DNA of 60,580 nt. It comes from Rhizaria sp. SCN 62-66. Lineage: Eukaryota; Rhizaria, unplaced. The stretch's first letter is position 1; each line of letters begins with the position of its first letter. The position numbers and the translations under genes were made by a program. Below are positions 43,901 to 52,409 of this stretch, in pieces. Below the pieces are notes generated by a model. That model was not told the origin of the DNA and did not search any database. It was given only the letters and a program-made list of their open reading frames with translations. The stretch is from NCBI GenBank assembly GCA_001724265.1, contig MEDY01000156.1, forward strand, positions 1-60,580, read 5' to 3'.

Positions 43901-44877
43901 GAGCCGGCGTTAAAGCTAGATGAAGAGGATGAGGAGGATGATGACTCGATGACCTTCATCTTGGTCAGGTCCGACAGGTACACGGGGATAAACACACCCT
44001 CCGTGGCCTTCTTCACGCGCGCCACGTCCGCGGCAACCCCCGCGACGGCGCCGAAGGTCAGCCCGGGCGCGCGGCGGCGCATGAGTGCGGCCGAGGCCCA
44101 GTCTGCGGGCGCGGCGAGTGTGCTGGCGCCCGCCGTGTGCGCGACTGCGGTGTGCGGGTGCGTTGTCACGAGCCGCGGCGTCGGCCGCGACGACGAGTAC
44201 GTCGCAGACAGGGCCGCGGTCGCCGCGGCCGCGGCAGAGGACGCCGAAAAGGACGGCGCGGCGGGCTCGTAGTAGGTGGCGGCGCGCGAGCTGGAGCTGG
44301 AGCAGCGCGCGTCGGCAGCGAAACCACCACCGCCGCCGCCGAAGCCGTTGCTGCTGCTGCTGTTCGAGGTGAGAAAGTGGGTCCGCGGGGCCACGGGGGA
44401 CGCGTGTGCCGAAAAGCCTCCGTGTCCGTGCGAGTGCGCAGCGCTCCTGCCTGTGAGCGTCCGTCGCGTCGACGCAGTCGAGGCCGAAGTAGCCGAGACA
44501 GGGGCTTGGTCCGAGTCAACCGTGTCTGCGCTCTCGGCGACCGTGTCGGGGTCGGCCAGCGCCGCCGTGAACGCAAACGCGCCCGCGGACTGGTACACGC
44601 GGGCGCGGACGCGCTCGGAGATCGAGCTGGGCTGGTTCGAGGAGGCAGCGTTTGCAGCAGCGGCGGCGGCGGCGGCGGCCGCCGCTGTGGAGGTCAGGGG
44701 ACGGGAGGAGGATGAGGTTGACATGGGCGAGCGGAGGCCGGTCATGCTAGGAGAGGCAAGGCCACTCGGGAAGGTCGGACGAGGGCTCGACGGTAAGTTG
44801 TCATGGGGCGCAAAGGCCAGGCTGGATGTCCGGGCGACTGCAGGCATGGCTGCAGTGCCAGGCGCGGCGGCCGACAT
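40903..44877 (-). CDS. Ala/Ser/Gly-rich low-complexity protein, 1324 residues, unknown
   Basis: I do not recognise this gene. A single exon from ATG 44877 to TGA. It has many poly-Ala runs (up to ~14), Ser and Asn/Gln tracts, and Gly-rich patches. Short ordered islands stand out: RARVYQSAGAFAFTAALADP near the N-terminus; GVFIPVYLSDLTKMKVIESS; a basic segment KKVAARLSEKQLARIYARRG and QQQRRQKRRERRIRG (nuclear-localisation-like) in the middle; MRAYVQSKLERDYDDYAAA; and, near the C-terminus, AEWQAARKKAALDAANRYKD and RSEEIA-type helices. The closing motif is RAAAAMGGNK. Probably disordered with helical docking segments; basic clusters suggest a nuclear or nucleic-acid role, at low confidence. Long antisense open frames over this locus are GC-rich shadows. 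Confidence 0.75.
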   Translation of the reverse strand: MSAAAPGTAAMPAVARTSSLAFAPHDNLPSSPRPTFPSGLASPSMTGLRSPMSTSSSSRPLTSTAAAAAAAAAAANAASSNQPSSISERVRARVYQSAGAFAFTAALADPDTVAESADTVDSDQAPVSATSASTASTRRTLTGRSAAHSHGHGGFSAHASPVAPRTHFLTSNSSSSNGFGGGGGGFAADARCSSSSSRAATYYEPAAPSFSASSAAAAATAALSATYSSSRPTPRLVTTHPHTAVAHTAGASTLAAPADWASAALMRRRAPGLTFGAVAGVAADVARVKKATEGVFIPVYLSDLTKMKVIESSSSSSSSSSFNAGSNASLNVNSAAIGYTGDTTSPPTPTFTAETALAAIAADAHGRTPSDGPMLLQRPAATAVVPPAFAEFAAFVPPAAVNALYGSHGAGAAVAAVSAASAVALAAQQQQLLQTGQPHGDAGEGAGSGAGPANGGGGDALSVNGTKTGTAVAGAASYARSAGSSASAAGAGARAVGTGPKKVAARLSEKQLARIYARRGLAALRQGQEQQRNNNASIDDKDDLANAGDFFSQSQSPSQLSSGNKQQQRRQKRRERRIRGAAAAAVAAAAVAAAATATRRDRFSTPYPLDSAAPGTYMSSDTHHTLVAAYDKLLPVPAAVAAATAAAVAAAAPGASAVPAPLDYNVIAAAAAGSAALAKAAASNVNVHTMQAHASARSQAAMAALDAKMRHVDGHLRHIGVAIPANMRAYVQSKLERDYDDYAAAAAAAALSSAAAQAPGAQWQPGQQAHGGGKRGGAGRVGAGRGGRAASAAAAAAAAATAGDDDDDDGNSDGSENSRNNNDDDDDEYNGGLTSPGGSKASASAAAAAAAAAAAAAAASAAAAEADAATKRHTLTTHALSALYGASLQSSLNAGRHQYQSTTTMIGKAPPSAAAAGAASAQATTLLLSPPVYSATAITAATKNAGTASYPTLPAGGLASSAGNGVTSGPKWNGVPLSLAAALTPAAPASASLTLHLHPSAPHMHSSEAGATGASAGGPAVGDLFTNPEPVELGSKGYLSYSLADPAIAPVAGAAQAQVAVLKAAAVAEWQAARKKAALDAANRYKDEKYGRVPNATVTPTLHRGKPPPKPSAEEIARTNNAAIEAYRVALARQLSQTQAAASSGDSGSSSSASMGMVASGNSGANSATAGAGGAMHAGFSGLPLSQSLPNALSHPPSQAQAQSQQAVSVPQLPPLRAPLRLSRMGDSYLAPPPGPDEAAAPPPALGEGDAPSRLLAGSVISAYPGPRGENMALLAAKAARAAKLQRQRERAAKAAAEKGGRWGRASQTSSLSERAAAAMGGNK

Positions 44878-45203
44878 GTTGTACAGACCGCTTTAGAGGA
44901 AGGCAGAAAACAAGAGGAAAAGTTTAATAAAGGATTAATATACACGCGAAATTTTTCAAATTCATACTCTAGCTGCATTTGCACTGACGGAAGTGTGAAT
45001 GAGATGTACGCGAGTAACGACAGCCAACTTCGGAAACGCTCGCTGTCGCCCGACTTCCTCTGGCGCCTCACTGTGCAACGATTTTACATCTATATCTCGC
45101 TATAAACATCGTCGCATAGACTGCATGCACAATATCCATATGATATTTGCGATTTTAACTCGACTCACGGGATTATTCTTCTTGTGCACTATGTCTCTGC
45201 AGC
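44878..45203. other. Divergent promoter region, Ala-rich and ankyrin genes
   Basis: A 326-bp AT-rich spacer separates the two start codons. No copy of the GACTGTGRGC element. Confidence 0.5.
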
Positions 45204-48200
45204 ATGTCGGCGGAATCCCCGCTCGACTCAACGTCCACGGCTCTCGAGCGAGCTCTCGCTGCTCGCGACCTCGCCGCTCTCGGCAAAATGTTGACATCTA
45301 TCGACTCTTTGACAAAAGCCGCTACTGGCACAGCTAGCTTACATACTGTGCTTGCGTTCTTGCACAAGACGTTTGTCTGTGGTGCTGACGCTCCACATTC
45401 GGTCATCGGATTGAAGTCCGAGTCAGGATGTCGCGACTCAACGAAGGCCACTGCTAGCGCCACAACAAGCAACACGACTGACAATGACGTGGTGTTTGCT
45501 TTTAAGCTTATGCAGCTCGCGCGTCCGCTGCTGCGCAGTGGTTCTTCGCGCGATCTCACTGCTGGTGGCGACGGTAAGCCCACTGACTCCGTCTTCGTAC
45601 CCCCCACACTGCTCCACTTCGCCACTGCGTGCGTCAGCAGCGGCTCGCCAGACTACATCGACGCCCTGGTCGCCGCATTTTTTACTTTCACCAACACGCA
45701 GAGCACTTGCACGATTGCAGCTGTAGACCCTAACTCTGATATCTCGGCGAGTAGCATTGTTGGAGCAGCGTCGGCAATCGCGACTGCTGCATACAGTCGC
45801 CCGCAAGAGCACCAGGAGATGCTGCAGTTGCTTTCTTCCGCAGCAGCTGCAGCTATGAACAGCGCCGACTATAATGCCGTTGTTGCGCGCGGTGTCGCAT
45901 ACACTGTTGCCCGCTTCGGCCTCTCCGTGACTTCACCGTTGCCCTCAGCTGACTCCATTACACCTGAGTCGCTGTTGGCTCAAGCGATCACGGTCTCGGC
46001 AAACACGACAACGACGGAACACGGTCTCACTTTGCCCTTGTGGATGACGTTAGACATGCAGTGCGACCAACAGAGGACATTGCTCAGCGCTGACAAGAGT
46101 TCGGCCAAGACCCCCGTCGCCAACAACAGCTCAGCTGAGAGTGCAGGTGCGAGTGTTGGCGCCCGGTTCGCTGCTCTTGTCCGCGACGGCGATGACGACG
46201 GGAACAATGGTGATGACGATGACGATGATGACGACGGCGATGATGTCAACCGCATTGTTCGCAGCATCAACAAGAGCAAAGCGAGCCCTGCAGCGAGTCT
46301 TAGCTCACAGCCCATCCCCGGTGCGTGCTTCACTCGTGACTCTGCAATCGCTGTTGCAAATGATGTTGTTCGCTCTGTCAACACCCATAACAGTGCAATT
46401 AACAATATAGGGTTTTTTGTCGTTTTGATGACAATCTTCACTCTTTCTCAGGCGCACCAGAAGAATCAGGCTGATAACACTCAATTGCTCACAGTTTCCG
46501 TATCAGACGCTTTAATCAGTTCCCACCTTGCATCTTTTCTTGCATCTGTTGATTCCCAAGCTCTCACGCCACCAGCCGTGTCATTAGCCTTGCTGGCAGT
46601 CACACATCTCGCCAACCGCGCATTGCGTGTCGGTGCATTCGCTGTCGCGAGTGCGCTGGTCGACAACGCAATTAGGACTGATTCTCTCAGTCAGGCGCAG
46701 TTGAAAGACTTGTTCAATGAGAGTATCAGTGCTGGTGCACCGATGATCGCTGCCATCATTGCCAGGAAGTTTGATTCCCGTCGCAGTGCAGGGTCAGGTT
46801 ACCTTCCGGGCCTCGCAATGTCTGCCCCGTCAGCGCAATCGCCGTCCCCACTATTTGCAACTGACGCTGACACAGAGGCCGTTGCGACTGCTATTTCTCG
46901 CATCAACAGTACTTGGTACTACCGGTTTCAACGGCAGCCCCAGCTTCTGAGTAGCACAACGTGTAAGTGCCACCACAAGCGCGAGCAGCTGCGGCCGCAA
47001 GCGAAAACGGATTCTTGCTTTGTGTGCGCACATCGTACTTCTATCAAGGCCACTCTTGGTGCGATTCTTTCAGTCTTAGTCCCTCATATCGCGACCCTGG
47101 CTCTCGTCAAGCAACACACATTCTTCATGATGCTCGTGCGCAACTTGTGTTCCCTCAATGCTCGCTCTGAGTCGAAACCACCCCTGCACGGCTTCTTCAT
47201 TGGCTCTGTGCTTTTGACAACACACGCCGCCATGTTCGCTCGCGCTGCGGCCTCAAGCGTTTAGAGCCAAGCTGCGCTGTGTGAGGCGTTGCTAGTCTCC
47301 GTTAACAGCGACTGCGGGCCACTGGTGGCAGCGTGTCTCTTAGCAGGCGCAGACGCGATGCTTGCGCTTGAGTCCAACCCGCTTAAGTCATCTCTTAGCA
47401 GCACAAGCAACATCAATATGAACGCGCTGTCAGATAAGATTAAGAAGATGAGTGGCAAGCGCGTGTGGCATGCTGCCGCAGCAACAGGCGCCACTGAGGC
47501 AGCGCGTGTTCTCCGCCTCTGCTGCTTTCTCGACAACAACTCTGGCTCTACACCTGCTCTTGATGTTGACCTTGACACTCACTGTACGTCTGTTGATTGT
47601 TTCTTCGACACGACATCCACGGCGACGCAGCTGTGCTTCGATCGCGACACCGCATCTATGTCGCTCAATGTCGCCTCTCTGCGGGAGAGTCTGCACGCAC
47701 CCTCCGAGGACGGCGACACCGCGCTGCACACGGCCTGCGGCACCGCCGCGTCCGCAACCGCGGCTGTCTCCTCTCTGCTCGGCAGCGCTAGCAGTACCAA
47801 CGCCGCCGTTGCGCTGGCGGAGGCGCTCGCGGCCCGCGCGTGGTCGGCCGTGACGGAGCTGCTGAAGGCTGGGGCCAATGTTCACCTGACTCCCGTCGCC
47901 GCGACGTATGCGCTTGAGAACAGTCTCCTGCCGATGATTGCGCCCGATCCACGCGACCATGCAAGTCGTTCATATTCGCTCAAGCCCGTTGTCATTCGCC
48001 CTGACTGCAGTGATATCAATGATCCGACCAGTACGAGTGATTTCGTGGCCACCTTGCCCTCTGCCCCGGTCCGCATTGGCTCCGGCAACACTCTGACCCC
48101 GTCCTGGGCCGTGGCCACCGTGCCTGCCCTGCCCGCGCTGGCCACGTACCTCGCCCTTGTCCACTCTCTGCGCGGACCCCGTGCCGCGCGCGCGTGCGCG

Positions 48201-48458
48201 GAGGACGCGCTCGAGGCTCTCGCGCTGCCGCTGCTCACGGTCACTGCGGAACACGCACGCGCTGCCGCCGAGGTGTGCTTTGGCGAGTATGGCGCAAAGT
48301 GCGACTTTGCACCGAGGTCGGCGATGTTTGAGAGCATCTACGACAGTTTGGACTCGAAGGACTCTGTTGTCACAAACCACGACGTCGTAATGGACAGCGG
48401 CTGTCTGAACACTGAGCTCTTGTCAACGTATCTGAACTCGACGTATGCATCACATTGC

Positions 48459-48489
<31 letters not shown>

Positions 48490-49718
48490 GCGACAACGAA
48501 ACTGCTGCGAAGAAGAGTGATGAATGCATTGTGCTTCATTTAGACTCGGTTATTGCATATTCGGAGTCAATCTCGAGCATGTCGAATTCTAGTTCAACGA
48601 ATACTGCGGAGAAAAACCGCCCCTTGGTGGTTCCGCCTCTCTGGTATTGCGCACACGTCACGTGCCGTGCATTTTCACCTCTCTGGTGGCTCCATAATGC
48701 GCTCACACAGGCAAGTGCAGATCTCAGCGAGTTTAACTCTAGCTCTAGCTCTGACATTTTAACAGCTGTAGCTGACATCGAGCACTGGCGTACGCGTCGC
48801 TCACTGTTCCCGTTGCTATTTCCATGCAACAAGCCCGCTCTAGTGCCAATCTTCCTCAGCTACGGTGCGTCGCCTAACGGCTTCAGCGGCGTTTGCCCGA
48901 CTCCCCTGTCGCTCGTCGCATCGGCCCCTCCACCAAGTCACAATAACGGCGCAGCCTCGCAGCAGAAGACCGGCTTAACTTCCGCGGCTGCGGCGCCGAG
49001 CGTGCACCCGTACCACTCCATGGCCATTCTCGCCCTGTCGCTCGGCGCCGACGCGAACGCGGTGTTCTCCACTTTGTCGCCACTGACGCCGCTGATCGCA
49101 GCGAGCGCGGCGGGCAACGTTTCGCTGTGCCGCGCGCTCGTCCGGGCTGGCGCAAAGGCTGTGGCCGTCAGCACCGGGCTTACTGTGAGCCACCCCGTTG
49201 TATGGAGCAAGCAGTTAGTGCGTGACCTGAAGAAGATGACTCGTGATACGAGCACGGTGAGTGAAGTGCACGCGAGTCGTAGCGTGTCAAGCTACACCAT
49301 CCGCGGGCTCTGGCCCCGCGGCCGCTCGCTGTTGCACTGGCTTGCGCTTGCGCCCGCCACCGCGGAGGCGTCCTACGCCGCGTCCCCGCGCTCTGCACGC
49401 GAGGACCTGCTCGAGTGGGCGCTCTACTGCGCTCTCGATGAGGCAGACGCTGCGGCGAAGGGGGACGCAGAGTGCACCCGGAGCGGACCTAAGGGCTCTG
49501 CAGCGACATCTAAGGGAGATTGGGAGGTGGTTACACCGTCGGAGCTTGCGGAGCGTGTTGCGGAGAGCGAGGGCCGTGATCCGGAGACTGGGTTTGTCGT
49601 GGCAGCGTTGCGGACGTGCGAGAAGGAGATGGGCAAGCGGTCGAGGCGCGTCGGTGCAGGGTGGCTGGGGCGCATGTGGTACTCGCTTGTGGAGTTCACA
49701 GAGGATTACATCATTTAA
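45204..49718 (+). CDS. Ankyrin-repeat protein, 1504 residues, with in-frame UAG
   Basis: A single long frame from ATG 45204 to TAA 49716 is interrupted once, by TAG at 47262-47264 (codon 687). Both halves (686 and 817 codons) are in the same phase, and no GTACG donor flanks the TAG. Ankyrin-type units occur in the second half: DGDTALHTACGTA, WSAVTELLKAGANVHLTP, KPALVPIFLSYGASPNGF, then SMAILALSLGADANAVF, TPLIAASAAGNVSLCRALVR, and RSLLHWLALAP. The first half is helical and Ala/Ser-rich with an acidic run (DGDDDGNNGDDDDDDDDGDD). Around the TAG, ARAAASSV-UAG-SQAALCEALLVSV followed by GPLVAACLLAGADAML reads as one continuing repeat. Ankyrin repeats mediate protein-protein contacts; no specific partner can be inferred. 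A poly-Asn run sits at about 48460. Two separate genes is the alternative, but no new ATG or promoter lies just after the TAG. Confidence 0.78.
47262..47264 (+). other. In-frame TAG codon (codon 687) of the ankyrin gene
   Basis: Reads AGC-GTT-TAG-AGC-CAA. The frame stays open for 817 more codons, the next in-frame ATG is about 95 nt later, and the repeat pattern is continuous across it. The downstream context does not match the known leaky-stop hexanucleotide CARYYA. Confidence 0.8.
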
Positions 49719-50373
49719 AAATATGTTTACTTAGTAAATTACCTCATAGTAGCAGTCTATTTATTCGAAATACAAGTTCATCTTGGAAGGTACGAGCGTG
49801 ATGGGACTGTGTCAATACTGACCCTTTGCATTCGGAAGTCTCATAGTTGTTGAGTGCGCAAAAAATATGAAAAGCCCAATGTACTATTGATAAGTTAAAG
49901 AATTAGCCAAGTTTGCTCTTCATTTAAGGTCTTCTAAAACTCCTCGAGTGACGACGCATAATTTTGTAGTTGGTGGGGCTCATGGGTACCAGTCGATTGC
50001 AGCGCCCGAAAAATCCTGCTCACAGTCATGTCTTGGCACCACAAGTGGTCTTCCTTTGAAAGGATACTGTGTCTCAAACGATCGTTTCATTGTACTAGAG
50101 TTTGAATCTTTGTGCTTTACGTTGACTTTCCTGCGCTGAAATCTTATTGAAACCTCACCCGCCTCTGCCTGGACTGACTTGTGGGCTATCTCTTCCACAC
50201 CACTTCGCACCTATCTCGGCCCTCCTCATTCGTCGCTTCCTCACACCCCTGACTCTTGTATACTGTTTGCTTCCCGATATAGACTCGCTTTTCGCGTCGA
50301 TTGTTCACTGTTTTACATTATATTAGACTTGATCTACGTTTGCAAAGCTTCTTAAGCTTCAACACCAAGCACA
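49719..50373. other. ARP4 upstream region and ankyrin-gene 3' flank
   Basis: One element copy at 50019-50027, and pyrimidine-rich sequence close to the ARP4 ATG. No coding signal. Confidence 0.55.
50019..50027 (-). promoter_or_regulatory. Candidate promoter element GACTGTGAGC (ARP4)
   Basis: CTCACAGTC, about 350 bp upstream of the ARP4 ATG, with the only other neighbour being the 3' end of the ankyrin gene. Confidence 0.4.
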
Positions 50374-51903
50374 ATGTTCGGCGGAGGTACGGCCCTTGCT
50401 CTTTACACTTTATCTAATCCAATCTCCATCTTCACAACATCAAGCTACAAAACTAATTTGTCACGTCTTCTTGTTTTTCACATTGTCGTTGCCTCTATCA
50501 CAGATGAGGTTGGCGCGCTGGTCATGGACCTGGGCAGCAGCACCGTCAAGGCCGGTTTCGCCGGCGAGGACACCCCCAAGGCCTACTTCCCGACCCCGTG
50601 CGGTGTGATCTTCCCCCAGATCGACAACGCGTCCTCCTACGTCGGCAAGGGCGAGATGGCCGACACCGACCCTGTTGCGTCGTCCGGTTCCTCTTCTTCC
50701 GCGGCGCAGAGTGAGAACAAAGTGAACCCGCACGCCGTGGCCACCGCGGGCATGTCCCCCACGGAGCTTGCGGCGTACATGATGTCACACCGGCGCATTC
50801 TCACCGGCCACGAGCAGGCAAGCTACCGCGAGGGCCAGGAAATTATGACGCCCGTGCAGCACGGCCTCATCATGGACTGGGACGCCGTGGAGACCATCTG
50901 GGACTACGCCTTCAAGAACCGCCTCCGTTCCGACCCGCGCAACCACCCGATCGTGATGGCCGAGCCGGTGTACAACACGCAGTCGCGCCGCGAGAAAACC
51001 GTCGAGCTGGCCTTCGAGTCGCTGCAGACGCCCGCGTTCTTCCTCGCCAAGGACGCCGTGCTCTCTGCCTTCTCGCAGGGGCGCCCCACCGCGCTGGTGG
51101 TCTCCTCGGGCGCGGGCGCGACGACCGTGGTGCCCGTTTACGACGGCTACGTGCTGCACAAGTCGACTTTCAAGACCAAGATTGCGGGCGACAGCGTCGA
51201 CGCGCTGGTGGACCGCCTCGTGTTCGCGCCCAAGGGCGTGACGGACATTCCCCCCGGGTTCGAGTGGAAGCGCCACCCGCTGCCCCATAACACCAGCGCC
51301 GTCTCGCGAGTCCCGCTGCCCGCCCCCGCCACGGCGAGCTTCCGCGCGTACGCGCAGCACCAGGTGCTCCGCGCGCTAAAGGAGGACCTGTGTCGGTGCC
51401 ACGACCAGGCGTTCGACACGGAGGTGTACGCGCGCATCCCCGCGCGGCCTTTCCTGCTGCCCGACGGCAACGTGCTCGACGTGGGCGTGGAACGCATGGT
51501 CGTCGGCGAGGCGCTCTTCGACCCCGCGCTGGGGCTGGGGCAAGAGGTCGTCGAGGACCTGGACGCCGGGTTCGTCTTCCCGGGGCTGCACAAGATGGTC
51601 TGCAACGCCGTGGACCTATGCGACGTCGACGTGCGCCGCGATATGTACAACAGCATCATTCTCACGGGCGGAAACACGCTCATGAAGGACGTGCACGTGC
51701 GGCTGTCCAAGGAGGTCAACGCTATGCTGCCCATGGGGCTCAAGGCCAAGGTCTCGGTGCCCTCGGTGACGGCGGAGCGGCTCTTTTCGACTTGGATTGG
51801 CGGCTCCGTCCTCACGACACTGGGTACCTTCCACCAGCTCTGGCTCTCCAAGGAGGAGTACGAGGAGTTCGGCGCCTCCATCGTGCTCCGCAAGTGCGCG
51901 TAA
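50374..51903 (+). CDS. Actin-related protein ARP4 (ACTL6/BAF53 family)
   Basis: A nuclear actin-related subunit of chromatin remodellers and acetyltransferase complexes (SWI/SNF, INO80, NuA4 in other eukaryotes). Two exons: 50374-50386 (13 nt, MFGG plus G) and 50504-51903 (TAA); the donor GTACGG makes a 117-nt intron. The join restores MFGGDEVGALVMDLGSSTVK, the signature start of ARP4/ACTL6 (GGDEVGALVxDxGS), followed by AGFAGEDTPKAYFPT. Actin-fold blocks follow: YNTQSRREKTVELAFESLQT, LVVSSGAGATTVVPVYDGYV, NSIILTGGNTLMKDVHVRL, TWIGGSVLTTLGTFHQLWLS, and the C-terminus SIVLRKCA. Length 470 is normal for ARP4. The first intron lies in the fifth codon. Divergence from conventional actin at the left of the window is clear. 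Confidence 0.9.
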   Translation: MFGGGTALALYTLSNPISIFTTSSYKTNLSRLLVFHIVVASITDEVGALVMDLGSSTVKAGFAGEDTPKAYFPTPCGVIFPQIDNASSYVGKGEMADTDPVASSGSSSSAAQSENKVNPHAVATAGMSPTELAAYMMSHRRILTGHEQASYREGQEIMTPVQHGLIMDWDAVETIWDYAFKNRLRSDPRNHPIVMAEPVYNTQSRREKTVELAFESLQTPAFFLAKDAVLSAFSQGRPTALVVSSGAGATTVVPVYDGYVLHKSTFKTKIAGDSVDALVDRLVFAPKGVTDIPPGFEWKRHPLPHNTSAVSRVPLPAPATASFRAYAQHQVLRALKEDLCRCHDQAFDTEVYARIPARPFLLPDGNVLDVGVERMVVGEALFDPALGLGQEVVEDLDAGFVFPGLHKMVCNAVDLCDVDVRRDMYNSIILTGGNTLMKDVHVRLSKEVNAMLPMGLKAKVSVPSVTAERLFSTWIGGSVLTTLGTFHQLWLSKEEYEEFGASIVLRKCA

Positions 51904-52409
51904 GGATGCAAGTTGCGAGCATTAACCGACGCCATCGAACGCATTGGACGCGTTTGCGATGGCAGTTTGGTTTGCCTTGAGTCGATGGCTGGCGGCGGAT
52001 TTATTGTTGAGAAGTGTATGCTCGGTATATGTTTATAGAGAAGATAAAGTATAGTTTATATAATTGCCTCAGTACTCTAACTGACGTTGGAAATACAATA
52101 ATTGATTTTGAAAACGTTTATACTGTACAATTTTTAACTCTGTTTTTGCAGTCTCGCGCCGGTCTTTACTGGCGCCGACCGGCAACTGTGGACTGGAGGG
52201 CGAGCGAAACGCGGCAAAGTTTCATAGGAATGTGTGTTGTCATTTTGTCGATCCGTTTTAATTTTATGTAACTTCTATATAGAAATTGTGTCGATTTATA
52301 ACCTCTGTTAATTACACTCCCAGAACACTCACCACTGCTGTCTGTATCTTTCCTTCCCGGTCTCCGGCCCGCTTGCGCCGCTTCTTTCTCCGCACCTGCA
52401 GCGACCAAG
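51904..52409. other. Spacer between ARP4 and MCM2
   Basis: Holds the ARP4 3' region and the MCM2 promoter. No exact element copy; a weak AACTGTGGA lies near 52187. No coding signal. Confidence 0.5.

Noticed and set aside
45204-49718. Two separate genes split at 47262
   Set aside because: Same phase, no spacer, no nearby ATG and continuous repeat text. A sense UAG explains it more simply.
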